Positions 1 through 7,490 of a stretch of DNA of 64,000 bases are shown here, one piece after another. Under the pieces are notes generated by a model that was given only the letters and a program-made list of their open reading frames with translations, searched no databases and was not told where the DNA came from. The position numbers and the translations under genes were made by a program. How positions within the stretch are numbered: position 1 is the first letter of the stretch; the number at the start of each line of letters is the position of its first letter. Source of the DNA: Marivivens donghaensis (GTDB lineage: Bacteria > Pseudomonadota > Alphaproteobacteria > Rhodobacterales > Rhodobacteraceae); assembly GCF_030410045.1 (NCBI RefSeq), contig NZ_JAUFRA010000005.1:124001-188000 (forward strand), written 5' to 3'.

Positions 1-192
1 CCCCGCAGCATCCAATGACGCCTGCAATGTCGCCAGATGAAGGCCCGCGACATTCGTATCCGTGACAATCGCGACTTTCTTAACCGTCAGCATGTCCGCG
101 ATCCGCGCACCTGCCGTCGCAATCAAGTCTGGCCCGATCAGAACGTCGTATTCGCGGCCAACCAACCCAACATGCACGGTTTCGAAAGTCAT
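1..192 (-). CDS. aroB: 3-dehydroquinate synthase, N-terminal part (runs off the window)
   Basis: Only the first 64 residues are inside the window; the gene continues beyond position 1. AroB converts DAHP to 3-dehydroquinate, the second step of the shikimate pathway, in the cytoplasm with NAD and a divalent metal. The visible part reads as the start of the family's N-terminal NAD-binding half (residues 9-22, VGREYDVLIGPDLI, then an AIVTDTNV strand typical of this domain). The start ATG at 192 overlaps the TGA of aroK by the usual ATGA arrangement, so the two genes are translationally coupled, and the aroK-aroB order is the standard one in proteobacteria. The identification relies on a short fragment plus context, but both agree. 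Confidence 0.85.
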   Translation of the reverse strand, partial: MTFETVHVGLVGREYDVLIGPDLIATAGARIADMLTVKKVAIVTDTNVAGLHLATLQASLDAAG

Positions 193-794
193 TGTTTTTC
201 CTTTAGGACATCGACACGGCCCAACAGCGCTTCGATCGCTTTGTCGGTGGTGTCATCAATCGAATAATTCGCCTGCGTTTCGACCGTCAGGTTTGCAAGG
301 CTGTAGATCGGCTCGCGTACAGCCAGCAGATCCGCAAGCGTCTGACGCGGGTTCGCGGTGCGCAACAACGGCCGCGTATCTTTGTGACGCACTCGTTCCC
401 AAAGCGTATCCAATGACGCCTTGAGCCAGAGCGACACACCTTTTTCGGTGATCATCGTGCGGTTCCGTTCCGCCATGAACGCCCCGCCGCCCGTCGACAA
501 CACACAGGGCCGCCCGTTCAGAAGACGCCGAATGACCTCGGTTTCACGACGGCGGAAAAACTCTTCGCCATCGCGGACGAAAATCTCAGAGATGCTCGCG
601 TTGGCCGCACGCTCAATCTCGGCATCAGAATCAAGGAACACCACACCCAATCGAGTCGCCAGCGATTTGCCGATCGCGGACTTGCCCGACCCCATCATTC
701 CGACCAGAACAACCGTCCGTTCCAGACGAAATGGACCGCTCAAAGCGGTTTTGCTCTCTGGGTCGTGATCGGCTGTGGCTTGCCGAGTTGTCAT
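189..794 (-). CDS. aroK: shikimate kinase
   Basis: This protein of about 201 residues phosphorylates shikimate with ATP in the chorismate pathway. The Walker A loop GMMGSGKS lies at residues 32-39, followed by the shikimate-site Asp in FLDSDAEIE, the glycine-rich STGGGAF segment and the lid Arg in DTRPLL. The frame is open for another 40 codons upstream, but the ATG at 794 (MTTRQATADHD) gives the usual length, whereas the upstream extension is hydrophobic and atypical. The stop overlaps the aroB start (ATGA), and the pair supplies precursors to the trp genes found later in the window. The start site is the only doubtful point. Confidence 0.95.
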   Translation of the reverse strand: MTTRQATADHDPESKTALSGPFRLERTVVLVGMMGSGKSAIGKSLATRLGVVFLDSDAEIERAANASISEIFVRDGEEFFRRRETEVIRRLLNGRPCVLSTGGGAFMAERNRTMITEKGVSLWLKASLDTLWERVRHKDTRPLLRTANPRQTLADLLAVREPIYSLANLTVETQANYSIDDTTDKAIEALLGRVDVLKEKQ

Positions 795-894
795 TTTCTG
801 TCCCGAATGGCGTGTTATTGCTAGCAAGGGCATATATAAAGACAGCCAAGGGTGCAAAGCCCATGAGGCACAAAGGGCAAGAAAGGCTATCGGA

Positions 895-1050
895 ATGTTG
901 TGGAGATTGTTCAAAGCTCTGATCGTTCTGCTTTTTCTAGCGGGGATCGGACTTGTGGCATACGCCTACGTCGGGCCGCTGTTCTTTCCGGCAGATTTCG
1001 CGGCACCGGAACAAGCGGTCAGCCAACCCGTTACCCTGCAGGTGAAATAA
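895..1050 (+). CDS. small single-pass membrane protein, function unknown
   Basis: This is a 51-residue protein starting MLWRLFKALIVLL. It is essentially one transmembrane helix (about residues 5-27) followed by a short Pro/Ala-rich tail. The start at 895 is preferred because a purine-rich GAAAGG sequence lies a few bases upstream; an in-frame extension back to 775 would overlap aroK on the other strand. It ends 3 bp before the next gene and so probably belongs to an operon with the secreted 515-residue protein and xerD. I do not recognise the family. Its position and membrane topology suggest a small accessory of the following secreted protein, but that is only inference. Confidence 0.6.
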   Translation: MLWRLFKALIVLLFLAGIGLVAYAYVGPLFFPADFAAPEQAVSQPVTLQVK

Positions 1051-1053
1051 CAA

Positions 1054-2601
1054 ATGCAAGGGGCACAGCTTATCACAGCCTTTGTTTTGCTGGCCTCCGC
1101 GACCCAAGCCCAAGAGGCAGGTCCGCTTTCGGCCATTGATTGGCTGTCCAATAGCGTTGATCCAACAGTCACCGTCAGCCCCCTAGGTTCTGAGTTTGGA
1201 ACAGGTGTTGCGCCGCTTGATGGGGCGGAATCACCCGTGGTGACAGTGACGCCTCTGGACAGTGGATCCCCTGATTTGGTCGGGCTCTTGCCACCATCAG
1301 TGACGGGGCTACCGAACACCATCTGGTCAGCGAGCACCGAATCAATTCTCGTATCGCTCGTCACCGCAGAACGGACAGAGTCGGTCCCCGCGATCCAAGA
1401 CTTCCTTACTGTCCTTCTCTTGGCCGAAGCCAAACCGCCCTTTGATGCAGCCCGTGAGGGGAACCTCTTCCTCGCCCGCGTCGATAAATTGCTAGAGGTT
1501 GGCGCGCTGCAACAGGCACAAGCGCTTCTTGAGGCCGCAGACCCGCAAGAACCCGCCCTCTTCCGCCGTTGGTTCGACATTTCACTACTGACGGGCACCG
1601 AAGACAACGCTTGCGCCGCGATGCGCGACGCGCCCGACCTCGCGCCCACTCACGCGGTTCGTATTTTCTGCGTGGCCCGTGGCGGCGATTGGGACACGGC
1701 GGCGCTGATCCTCAACACTGGGATCGCGCTCGGCGACATCCAGCCCGACGACGAACAGCTATTGGTGCGGTTCCTCGAGACCGAATTCGATGATCACGCG
1801 GCGGCCGTTCCAACGCCTGATCGTATCACGCCGCTGAAATTCCGCCTGCTCGAAGCAATCGGCGAACCTGTTCCCACGGCAACACTGCCACGCGCCTTTG
1901 CCCATGCAGATCTACGCGATGTGGCGAGCTGGCGTAGCCAACTCGAAGCGGCAGAGCGTTTGGCCCGTTACGGTGCGGTTGACGACAATGTTCTGCGTGC
2001 GCTTTACACCGCGCAACGCCCTGCGGCTTCTGGCGGCATCTGGGATCGGGCTGAGGCGTTCCAACGGTTTGACACCGCCATTCGCGCCCGCGACCCCGTT
2101 GCAGTTGCCGCAGCCCTCCCTGCCGCATGGTCCGCAATGAAAGACGCCCGCACCGAAGTGCCGTTTGCGCGCCTCTATGCTCCAGATCTTGCGGCCTTGC
2201 CTTTGACGGGCGATGCAGCAGCCTTGGCGTTCCACGTGCTGCTTTTGTCCGCTGATTACGAAGCAGCCGCTCTGAACTTTACCGCGACAACCGACGACGA
2301 TGTATTCCTCAGCGCTGTTGCCCGTGGCAACGTCTCAGCAGTCAACGCAAAGACACCCGCGCAACACACTGTATTCGCTGCATTTTCAAGCGAAATACCC
2401 GTTCCCACTTCCATCGCAGAGCTCATCAACTCGCAAAAACTGGGTGAGGCGCTCCTGCGCACCATCGCGAACTTTGGTGAGGGTATGACCGGCGATCCTG
2501 TCGCCATTTCAGAGGCGCTCGTGACCCTGCGCACGGTCGGGCTAGAGGATGTCGCGCGGCGTGCGGCGCTCCAGTATCTGTTGTTGGACCGCCCATCATG
2601 A
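1054..2601 (+). CDS. secreted alanine-rich helical protein, function unknown
   Basis: This 515-residue protein starts with a probable cleavable signal peptide (residues 1-19, ending ATQAQE) and is therefore likely periplasmic. The first 120 residues are Thr/Ser/Val/Pro-rich. From about residue 130 the sequence becomes a continuous run of amphipathic, Ala/Leu-rich helices (for example LLEVGALQQAQALLEAADP) that looks like a TPR-type alpha-solenoid, without a clear catalytic motif. It overlaps the start of xerD by 4 bp (ATGA), so it is cotranscribed and coupled with the chromosome-dimer recombinase. Such alpha-solenoid proteins usually act as scaffolds; no specific role can be read from the sequence. 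Confidence 0.7.
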   Translation: MQGAQLITAFVLLASATQAQEAGPLSAIDWLSNSVDPTVTVSPLGSEFGTGVAPLDGAESPVVTVTPLDSGSPDLVGLLPPSVTGLPNTIWSASTESILVSLVTAERTESVPAIQDFLTVLLLAEAKPPFDAAREGNLFLARVDKLLEVGALQQAQALLEAADPQEPALFRRWFDISLLTGTEDNACAAMRDAPDLAPTHAVRIFCVARGGDWDTAALILNTGIALGDIQPDDEQLLVRFLETEFDDHAAAVPTPDRITPLKFRLLEAIGEPVPTATLPRAFAHADLRDVASWRSQLEAAERLARYGAVDDNVLRALYTAQRPAASGGIWDRAEAFQRFDTAIRARDPVAVAAALPAAWSAMKDARTEVPFARLYAPDLAALPLTGDAAALAFHVLLLSADYEAAALNFTATTDDDVFLSAVARGNVSAVNAKTPAQHTVFAAFSSEIPVPTSIAELINSQKLGEALLRTIANFGEGMTGDPVAISEALVTLRTVGLEDVARRAALQYLLLDRPS

Positions 2602-3536
2602 CAGCGCCGTCTGGCATGATGCATTGGATCCAGAGCTTCCTCGAAGCGCAGGCCGCAGAGCTAGATGCCGCGACAAACACTCAACTGGCCTATGCCCGCG
2701 ACCTCAAGGATTTTGCGGATTGGCTCGACCGCCGCAAAACCCATTTCATTGATGCGGATCGGACCAACGTCGAAAACTACCTGATCAGTTGCGAGGCCGA
2801 GGGATTGGCCGTTTCGACCCGCGCTCGTCGCCTCTCTGCGATCAAACAGCTTTATCGTTTTGCCTTTGAAGAGGGTTGGCGCAGCGACAACCCTGCGGTT
2901 CAGATCAAAGGACCAGGAAAACCTAAGCGCCTGCCCAAAACGCTGAGCGTTGAGGATGTTGATCGCCTCCTCCACGCCGCCCGCACACATGGCCGCGACA
3001 CGGCACGGAATACCTGCCTGATGGAGCTTCTCTACGCGACGGGGATGCGTGTCACTGAACTGGTTAGCCTCCCGATTGCCGCCGCAAGGGGCAATCCGCA
3101 GATGCTGTTGGTGCGCGGCAAAGGGGGTAAGGAACGGATGGTGCCGCTCTCTGCGGCCGCTCTGAACGCGATCTCAGACTGGCTCGATGTGCGGGACACG
3201 GCAGAGGACCTTGCCAAACGCAAAGGCATCCCCGCCTCCAAATTCCTTTTTCCCTCGCGAAGCAAGGACGGCCACCTGACCCGACACCGCTTCTTTGCCC
3301 TGATCAAAGAACTCGCGGTCGCCGCAGGGATTTCCCCCGAAAGCGTCACGCCCCACACCATCCGTCACGCATTCGCCACGCACCTCTTGGCAGGTGGGGC
3401 TGATTTGCGGGCGATCCAGACGATGTTGGGCCACGCTGACCTCGCGACAACGGAAATTTACACGCATGTGTTAGACGAGCGTTTGAAAGACCTCGTTCTG
3501 ACCCATCATCCGCTTTCGAAAAAACGGACCTCTTGA
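2598..3536 (+). CDS. xerD: site-specific tyrosine recombinase XerD
   Basis: This 312-residue recombinase resolves chromosome dimers at dif with XerC. The N-terminal SAM-like core-binding domain (about residues 8-95) is followed by the catalytic domain with all expected residues: Arg in ATGMRVTELVSL (about residue 151), Lys in RGKGGKERMVPL, the HTIRHAF His-Arg pair, the His of MLGHADL and the nucleophilic Tyr of TTEIYTHV. Length and motif order are typical for XerD. XerC would look very similar, and the choice of D rests on general sequence flavour (HLLAGGADLRAIQ). The start overlaps the preceding gene. A phage integrase is unlikely because there is no att or phage context here. Confidence 0.93.
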   Translation: MTAPSGMMHWIQSFLEAQAAELDAATNTQLAYARDLKDFADWLDRRKTHFIDADRTNVENYLISCEAEGLAVSTRARRLSAIKQLYRFAFEEGWRSDNPAVQIKGPGKPKRLPKTLSVEDVDRLLHAARTHGRDTARNTCLMELLYATGMRVTELVSLPIAAARGNPQMLLVRGKGGKERMVPLSAAALNAISDWLDVRDTAEDLAKRKGIPASKFLFPSRSKDGHLTRHRFFALIKELAVAAGISPESVTPHTIRHAFATHLLAGGADLRAIQTMLGHADLATTEIYTHVLDERLKDLVLTHHPLSKKRTS

Positions 3537-3578
3537 ACCGCGCCCCTCGCGCCCCCATAACCGTTGTAGACCAACGGA

Positions 3579-4886
3579 TTGGACCCAATGCCTGTTCTCG
3601 ACGCTACATTCTGGATCACTGCCGCCGCCATCCTCGTGCTTTTGGTGCTCTCTGGCTTTTTCTCAGGCTCTGAAACGGCGTTGACGGCCGCAAGCCGTGG
3701 TAAGCTACGCTCTGCCGCCGACAAGGGATCGCGCGGGGCTGAGACGGCGTTGAATGTGACAGAGGACAACGAACGCCTGATCGGATCGATCCTCTTGGGC
3801 AATAACGTGGTGAATATCCTCGCCACGTCGCTCGCGACGGCGGTACTGACGAAACTCTTTGGGCAAAACGGCGTTGCACTGGCGACCTTGGGGATGACCC
3901 TCCTCGTTCTGATCTTTGCCGAGGTGCTACCGAAAACCTATGCCATCACCAATCCAGAAACCGTGGCGGCTCGCGTGGCCTCTCCGATCCGCTATGTGAT
4001 CCTCGTCTTTTCGCCGGTGGTCTCTGCCGTGCGCCTGTTGGTGCGTCTGGTCCTGCGGATGTTCGGCGTCAAAGCGGACCCCGACAGCAACATCCTGGCC
4101 GTCCGTGAAGAGATCGCAGGCGCGCTACAACTCGGTCACTCCGAAGGTGTCGTCGAAAAAGAAGACCGCGACCGTATCCTAGGCGCGCTCGATCTGTCGG
4201 AACGCTTTGTCGAAGAGGTCATGCTCCACCGCTCTGGCATTCAGATGATCGACGCGGGCCTGCCTGTGCCTGAAATCCTCGCGCAAGTTCTCGAAAGCCC
4301 GCACACCCGTCTGCCGCTCTATCGCGATGATCCCGAAAACGTAGTCGGCGTTCTTCACGCCAAAGACCTCCTGCGCGCCATGCACCGCATGCTCGAAGAT
4401 GGGACGATGGACACGGACGAGATGAACAAATTCGACATCATGTCGGTCGCGATGAAGCCCTACTTCATCCCCGAAACCACCACGCTCGACGATCAAATGC
4501 GCAAGTTCCTTGAACGCAAAACGCACTTTGCCTTGGTGGTCGATGAATACGGCGGGCTTGAAGGTCTGATCACACTTGAGGACATCCTCGAAGAGATCGT
4601 TGGTGAAATCGCCGATGAATTCGACGTGGCCGAAGAGGACATGATCAAACCAACGGCAGACGGCGCCTTTATCGTCGACGGGTCAATGACCCTGCGCGAC
4701 CTGAACCGTGCGCATGACTGGAACCTGCCCGATGACGAAGCAAACACCATAGCGGGTCTGGTGATCCATGAGGCCCAGATGATCCCTGTTGTCGGCCAAG
4801 TGTTCAGCTTCCACGGGTTCCGCTTCGAAGTGATCGATAAAGAGCAAAACCGGATCACCAGCCTGAAAATCCGCCAGCTTAATTGA
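3579..4886 (+). CDS. CorC/HlyC-type CBS-domain membrane protein
   Basis: This 435-residue protein has the full architecture of the CNNM/CorC family: a DUF21 transmembrane domain (about residues 1-190, opening with several hydrophobic helices and GFFSGSETALTAASR), a pair of CBS domains (about 200-335) and a C-terminal CorC_HlyC domain (about 350-432, with FIVDGSMTLRDLN). Members are implicated in magnesium or cobalt efflux and sensing; the old name hemolysin is misleading. It starts about 40 bp after xerD and may be cotranscribed. It ends at a bidirectional terminator shared with the convergent ATPase gene. The family is clear, but the ion transported is not known. Confidence 0.9.
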   Translation: MDPMPVLDATFWITAAAILVLLVLSGFFSGSETALTAASRGKLRSAADKGSRGAETALNVTEDNERLIGSILLGNNVVNILATSLATAVLTKLFGQNGVALATLGMTLLVLIFAEVLPKTYAITNPETVAARVASPIRYVILVFSPVVSAVRLLVRLVLRMFGVKADPDSNILAVREEIAGALQLGHSEGVVEKEDRDRILGALDLSERFVEEVMLHRSGIQMIDAGLPVPEILAQVLESPHTRLPLYRDDPENVVGVLHAKDLLRAMHRMLEDGTMDTDEMNKFDIMSVAMKPYFIPETTTLDDQMRKFLERKTHFALVVDEYGGLEGLITLEDILEEIVGEIADEFDVAEEDMIKPTADGAFIVDGSMTLRDLNRAHDWNLPDDEANTIAGLVIHEAQMIPVVGQVFSFHGFRFEVIDKEQNRITSLKIRQLN

Positions 4887-4910
4887 AAAAGGCGGCTCGC
4901 GCCGCCCTTT
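4886..4910. terminator. bidirectional Rho-independent terminator
   Basis: A 6-bp GGCGGC/GCCGCC stem with a TCGC loop is flanked by an A5 run on one side and CTTT on the other. Read on the minus strand it ends in five Ts. It lies exactly between the convergent CorC-type gene and the HerA-type ATPase gene and can serve both. Confidence 0.8.
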
Positions 4911-4913
4911 CCG

Positions 4914-6464
4914 TTATCGTGATTTGAACAGCGTTCCGAGGATGCCGCGCACGATGCGCCGTCCCGTGGTGCCTTTCAGCTCTTTGATCACGGCAGAGCC
5001 GATGGCCTCCCCAAAGGATTCATTCTTTGTTGACCGCGACCGTGTTGTACGGGTCTTGGTCGAAGGCGACGACCCACCGTCATAGCGGCGCGCATTGCGG
5101 AACTCGCGTTCCTCTTCCTCTGCCTTAGCTTCGGCCTCTTCTGCGGCAGCGGCTTCTTTGGCGGCGGCATCCGCGCGTTTCAGCAGAATTTCATGCGCCG
5201 ATTCACGATCCACAGCCGTGTCATACTTTGCCCCCATCGGCGAGGTCGCCATCAGCGCCTTCCGGTCGCTCGCCTCAATCGGGCCGAGTTTCGACGACGG
5301 CGGACGGATCAGCGTGCGTTGCGCGATCCCAGGGATGCCCTTGTTTTCGAGCATTGAGGTCACAGCCTCGCCCGTGCCGACCTCGGTGATCGCATCAGCG
5401 ATATCGAACGCAGGGTTCGGACGATAGTTCTCCGCCGCCTGACGCAGGGCCTTTTGATCCTTCGCGGTAAAGGCACGCAGGGCATGTTGCACGCGGTTGC
5501 CCAACTGGCCCAGAATATCCTCTGGCACGTCAGCAGGGTTTTGCGTGATGAAATAAACGCCTACCCCTTTGGACCGGATCAAACGCGCAACCTGTTCGAC
5601 CTTATCTACCAACGCCTTGGGCGCGTCATCAAACAGCAAATGCGCCTCATCAAAGAAGAACACGAGCTTTGGCTTATCTGGGTTGCCGACCTCGGGCAGT
5701 TCTTCGAACAATTCAGAGCGCAGCCACAGCAGGAACGTCGCATAGAGGCGCGGGCTGTTCATCAGCTTATCCGCCGCCAGAAGGTTGATCTGCCCACGAC
5801 CGTCGGGCGCCACCTGCATCATGTCCATCAGATCCAGGGCAGGTTCGCCAAAGAACGCCGTTGCACCCTGATTTTCCAACACCAGCAACTGCCGCTGGAT
5901 CGCACCGATCGACGCCGACGCGATGTTCCCATAGCGCAGTGCAATCTCGCTCGCATGTTCACCAACCCACAGCAGCATGGATTGCAGATCTTTGAGGTCC
6001 AAGAGCGGGAGGCCCTCTTCGTCGGCGACGCGGAACACGATGTTCAGAACGCCCTCTTGGACATCGGACAGTTCCAACATCCGCGCAAGCAACAGAGGCC
6101 CCATTTCGGCAACGGTGGTGCGCACGGGGTGGCCTTGATCACCGTAGAGGTCCCAGAAGGTCACGGGGAATTTGTCGTATTGCAGATCGAGCCCGATGGT
6201 CGCCGCCCGCTTCATGAACGCATCGTGGAGTTTGAAATCGGCAGAACCAGCCGCCGCCAACCCCGACAAATCGCCCTTAATATCCGAGAGAAACACAGGA
6301 ACGCCCGCAGCCGAAAACCCCTCGGCCAGAATTTGCAGTGTCACCGTCTTACCCGTGCCCGTCGCACCAGCGATCAAGCCGTGACGGTTCGCGTAGTTCA
6401 GCAAAAGCCCCTGCTGCTCAGCGTAGCCTTCGCCACCCCCGCCGATAAAAATCGCGTTTTCCAT
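4914..6464 (-). CDS. HerA-type ATPase of the DUF853 (YjgR) family
   Basis: This 516-residue FtsK/HerA superfamily ATPase has Walker A GATGTGKT at about residues 33-40 and Walker B LVFFFDEAHLLF near residue 245. The rest follows the DUF853 pattern (VYFITQNPADVPEDILGQLG, then RTLIRPPSSKLGPI). The C-terminal 70 residues are an Ala/Glu/Lys coiled coil and a basic Ser/Thr/Arg linker. Members are widespread cytoplasmic ATPases of unproven function, thought to be DNA or protein pumping relatives. It is a stand-alone gene, with no nuclease partner (NurA, SIR2, DUF4297) beside it, so a defence role is not supported here. The start ATG at 6464 fits the family N-terminus. Confidence 0.9.
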   Translation of the reverse strand: MENAIFIGGGGEGYAEQQGLLLNYANRHGLIAGATGTGKTVTLQILAEGFSAAGVPVFLSDIKGDLSGLAAAGSADFKLHDAFMKRAATIGLDLQYDKFPVTFWDLYGDQGHPVRTTVAEMGPLLLARMLELSDVQEGVLNIVFRVADEEGLPLLDLKDLQSMLLWVGEHASEIALRYGNIASASIGAIQRQLLVLENQGATAFFGEPALDLMDMMQVAPDGRGQINLLAADKLMNSPRLYATFLLWLRSELFEELPEVGNPDKPKLVFFFDEAHLLFDDAPKALVDKVEQVARLIRSKGVGVYFITQNPADVPEDILGQLGNRVQHALRAFTAKDQKALRQAAENYRPNPAFDIADAITEVGTGEAVTSMLENKGIPGIAQRTLIRPPSSKLGPIEASDRKALMATSPMGAKYDTAVDRESAHEILLKRADAAAKEAAAAEEAEAKAEEEEREFRNARRYDGGSSPSTKTRTTRSRSTKNESFGEAIGSAVIKELKGTTGRRIVRGILGTLFKSR

Positions 6465-6530
6465 AACGTCCCCTAAATGCTCAAATCGGTGCTAAAATAC
6501 ATCCTTAACGGTTTCATGCCATAGTGAAAG

Positions 6531-6607
6531 CGTTTGTCAGAATTGTATTCTGACCGACAAAATCTCCTCCCTGTTAGACTTGCCGCGCCTTTGGGCGCGG
6601 TTTTTTT
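6531..6607 (+). ncRNA. candidate small RNA A with anti-Shine-Dalgarno element
   Basis: A short plus-strand transcript unit is inferred in the gap between divergent genes. It has a perfect 8-bp hairpin (GTCAGAAT/ATTCTGAC, 6536-6554), then an unpaired pyrimidine stretch containing CTCCTCCC, then the 15-mer CTCCCTGTTAGACTT (6567-6581), then a textbook terminator with seven Ts. No gene on this strand ends before it: the upstream gene is on the minus strand and starts at 6464, so the terminator must belong to an independent short RNA. CCTCCC is complementary to Shine-Dalgarno sequences. The same hairpin-element-terminator layout recurs at 62136-62216. The 5' end is uncertain; a TAAAAT hexamer at 6493-6498 could be a -10 giving a slightly longer RNA. 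Confidence 0.6.
6583..6607 (+). terminator. Rho-independent terminator of RNA A
   Basis: A 7-bp all-GC stem CCGCGCC/GGCGCGG with a TTTG loop is followed directly by seven Ts. This is the strongest intrinsic terminator in the region, although no protein gene precedes it on this strand. Confidence 0.85.
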
Positions 6608-6638
6608 AGGCGACTGCCATAAAACTGTCGTTTCTTAG

Positions 6639-6667
6639 TTGACGGTCCCGATTCCTTTTCGTAGCGT
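6639..6667 (+). promoter_or_regulatory. putative sigma-70 promoter for RNA C
   Basis: TTGACG (6639-6644) and TAGCGT (6662-6667) are separated by 17 bp, directly upstream of the purine-rich RNA C and downstream of the RNA A terminator. The -35 is close to consensus; the -10 is weak, which is common in alphaproteobacteria. It is inferred from sequence only. Confidence 0.4.
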
Positions 6668-6673
6668 CAGCAC

Positions 6674-6739
6674 AAATAGTCGGCCAAGTCCGACAGGGAG
6701 AATAGAGAAAGGGGATCGGTTTCGGTCCCTTTTCTTTTT
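6674..6739 (+). ncRNA. candidate small RNA C, complementary to RNAs A and B
   Basis: The segment between the putative promoter and a second intrinsic terminator contains a small hairpin (GTCGG/CCGAC, 6679-6694) whose loop is CCAAGT, followed by unpaired AGGGAG. Positions 6686-6700 (AAGTCCGACAGGGAG) are the reverse complement of the element in RNA B with a single G-U wobble, and of the element in RNA A with one wobble and one mismatch. A transcript of about 66 nt could therefore pair with both RNAs, starting as a loop contact with their ACTTG. No reading frame of note lies here. Alternatively A and C could be one read-through transcript that folds on itself. Confidence 0.5.
6707..6739 (+). terminator. 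Rho-independent terminator of RNA C
   Basis: A 12-bp stem, GAAAGGGGATCG paired with CGGTCCCTTTTC (two G-U pairs, GTTT loop), is followed by five Ts. It lies about 130 bp upstream of the IalB-family gene and 100 bp after the terminator of RNA A, so this short gap has two plus-strand terminators. Confidence 0.75.
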
Positions 6740-6871
6740 GCCGCAACGCGTTAACGGTAACACTTCATGTGACCAAATCGGCCAAGTTATGCCGATGGTG
6801 ACGGCAATGTCACCTGACACCCACAACCTCACGTGTTAGACAGTGCGCAGCAAACCAAGACAGGACTTTTT

Positions 6872-7441
6872 ATGTTCAACGTGATTAAACCGCTCGCCAC
6901 CCTGACGATGATCGCCCTCGGCAGTGTCGCACTGGCGCAAGAGACCGCAGCCCCCGCAACGGACGCCCCCGCTGACCCGCAGGTCGGTCAGGTCTACGTC
7001 AAAGAGACCTCTGGTGATTGGGAACTGCGCTGCCTCAAAGTCGAATCTGGCGATGAACCCTGCCAAATTTACCAACTGCTCAAGGATGCTGACGGTAACT
7101 CGATCATGGAAGTCACCATGTTCCCGATGCCCGCAGACCAACAAGCTGCAGCAGCTGCGACCCTTCTGGTCCCGCTGATGACCCGCTTGTCCGAAGGCAT
7201 CATGATCCAAGTTGATGACGCCGATCCGCGCCGTTACCCGATCGAATTCTGTAACCAAGGTGGATGCGTGACCCGCGCTGGTTTCACCGCCGAAGAGCTC
7301 GCTGCGTTCAAGGCTGGGTCGAACGCGAAAGTGCGTATCGTTCGTGCAGAAACAGCACCTGAGGCAGCCGAAGTTATTCTGGATATGTCTCTCGCTGGCT
7401 TTACCGCTGGATTCGACAAAGCCACGCCGCCGACCAACTAA
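6872..7441 (+). CDS. Invasion-associated locus B (IalB) family protein
   Basis: This 189-residue secreted protein starts with a signal peptide (MFNVIKPLATLTMIALGSVALAQ). The mature part has the IalB pattern: a strand with DWELRC, the Cys pair in RCLKVESGDEPCQIY, and a second Cys pair in EFCNQGGCVTRAGF, likely disulfide-bonded in the periplasm. IalB proteins were named from Bartonella invasion loci but are common in free-living alphaproteobacteria, where the role is unknown; some associate with the outer membrane. The start at 6872 is chosen because the signal peptide begins there; the frame extends 13 codons upstream without a signal-like sequence. The gene is monocistronic and ends at a strong terminator. 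Confidence 0.85.
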   Translation: MFNVIKPLATLTMIALGSVALAQETAAPATDAPADPQVGQVYVKETSGDWELRCLKVESGDEPCQIYQLLKDADGNSIMEVTMFPMPADQQAAAAATLLVPLMTRLSEGIMIQVDDADPRRYPIEFCNQGGCVTRAGFTAEELAAFKAGSNAKVRIVRAETAPEAAEVILDMSLAGFTAGFDKATPPTN

Positions 7442-7458
7442 GGCGCTGAATATTCAAC

Positions 7459-7486
7459 AAAACGCCGCCTCTTAGGGCGGCGTTTT
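7459..7486. terminator. bidirectional Rho-independent terminator
   Basis: An 11-bp stem AAAACGCCGCC/GGCGGCGTTTT with a short loop lies between the convergent IalB gene and the ketoacyl synthase gene. The A and T tracts at its two feet let it work in both directions. Confidence 0.85.
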
Positions 7487-7490
7487 ACGT

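Noticed and set aside
4914..6464. HerA-type ATPase as part of a defence system
   Set aside because: No nuclease, SIR2 or DUF4297 partner is next to it and the sequence is of the widespread DUF853 housekeeping type.
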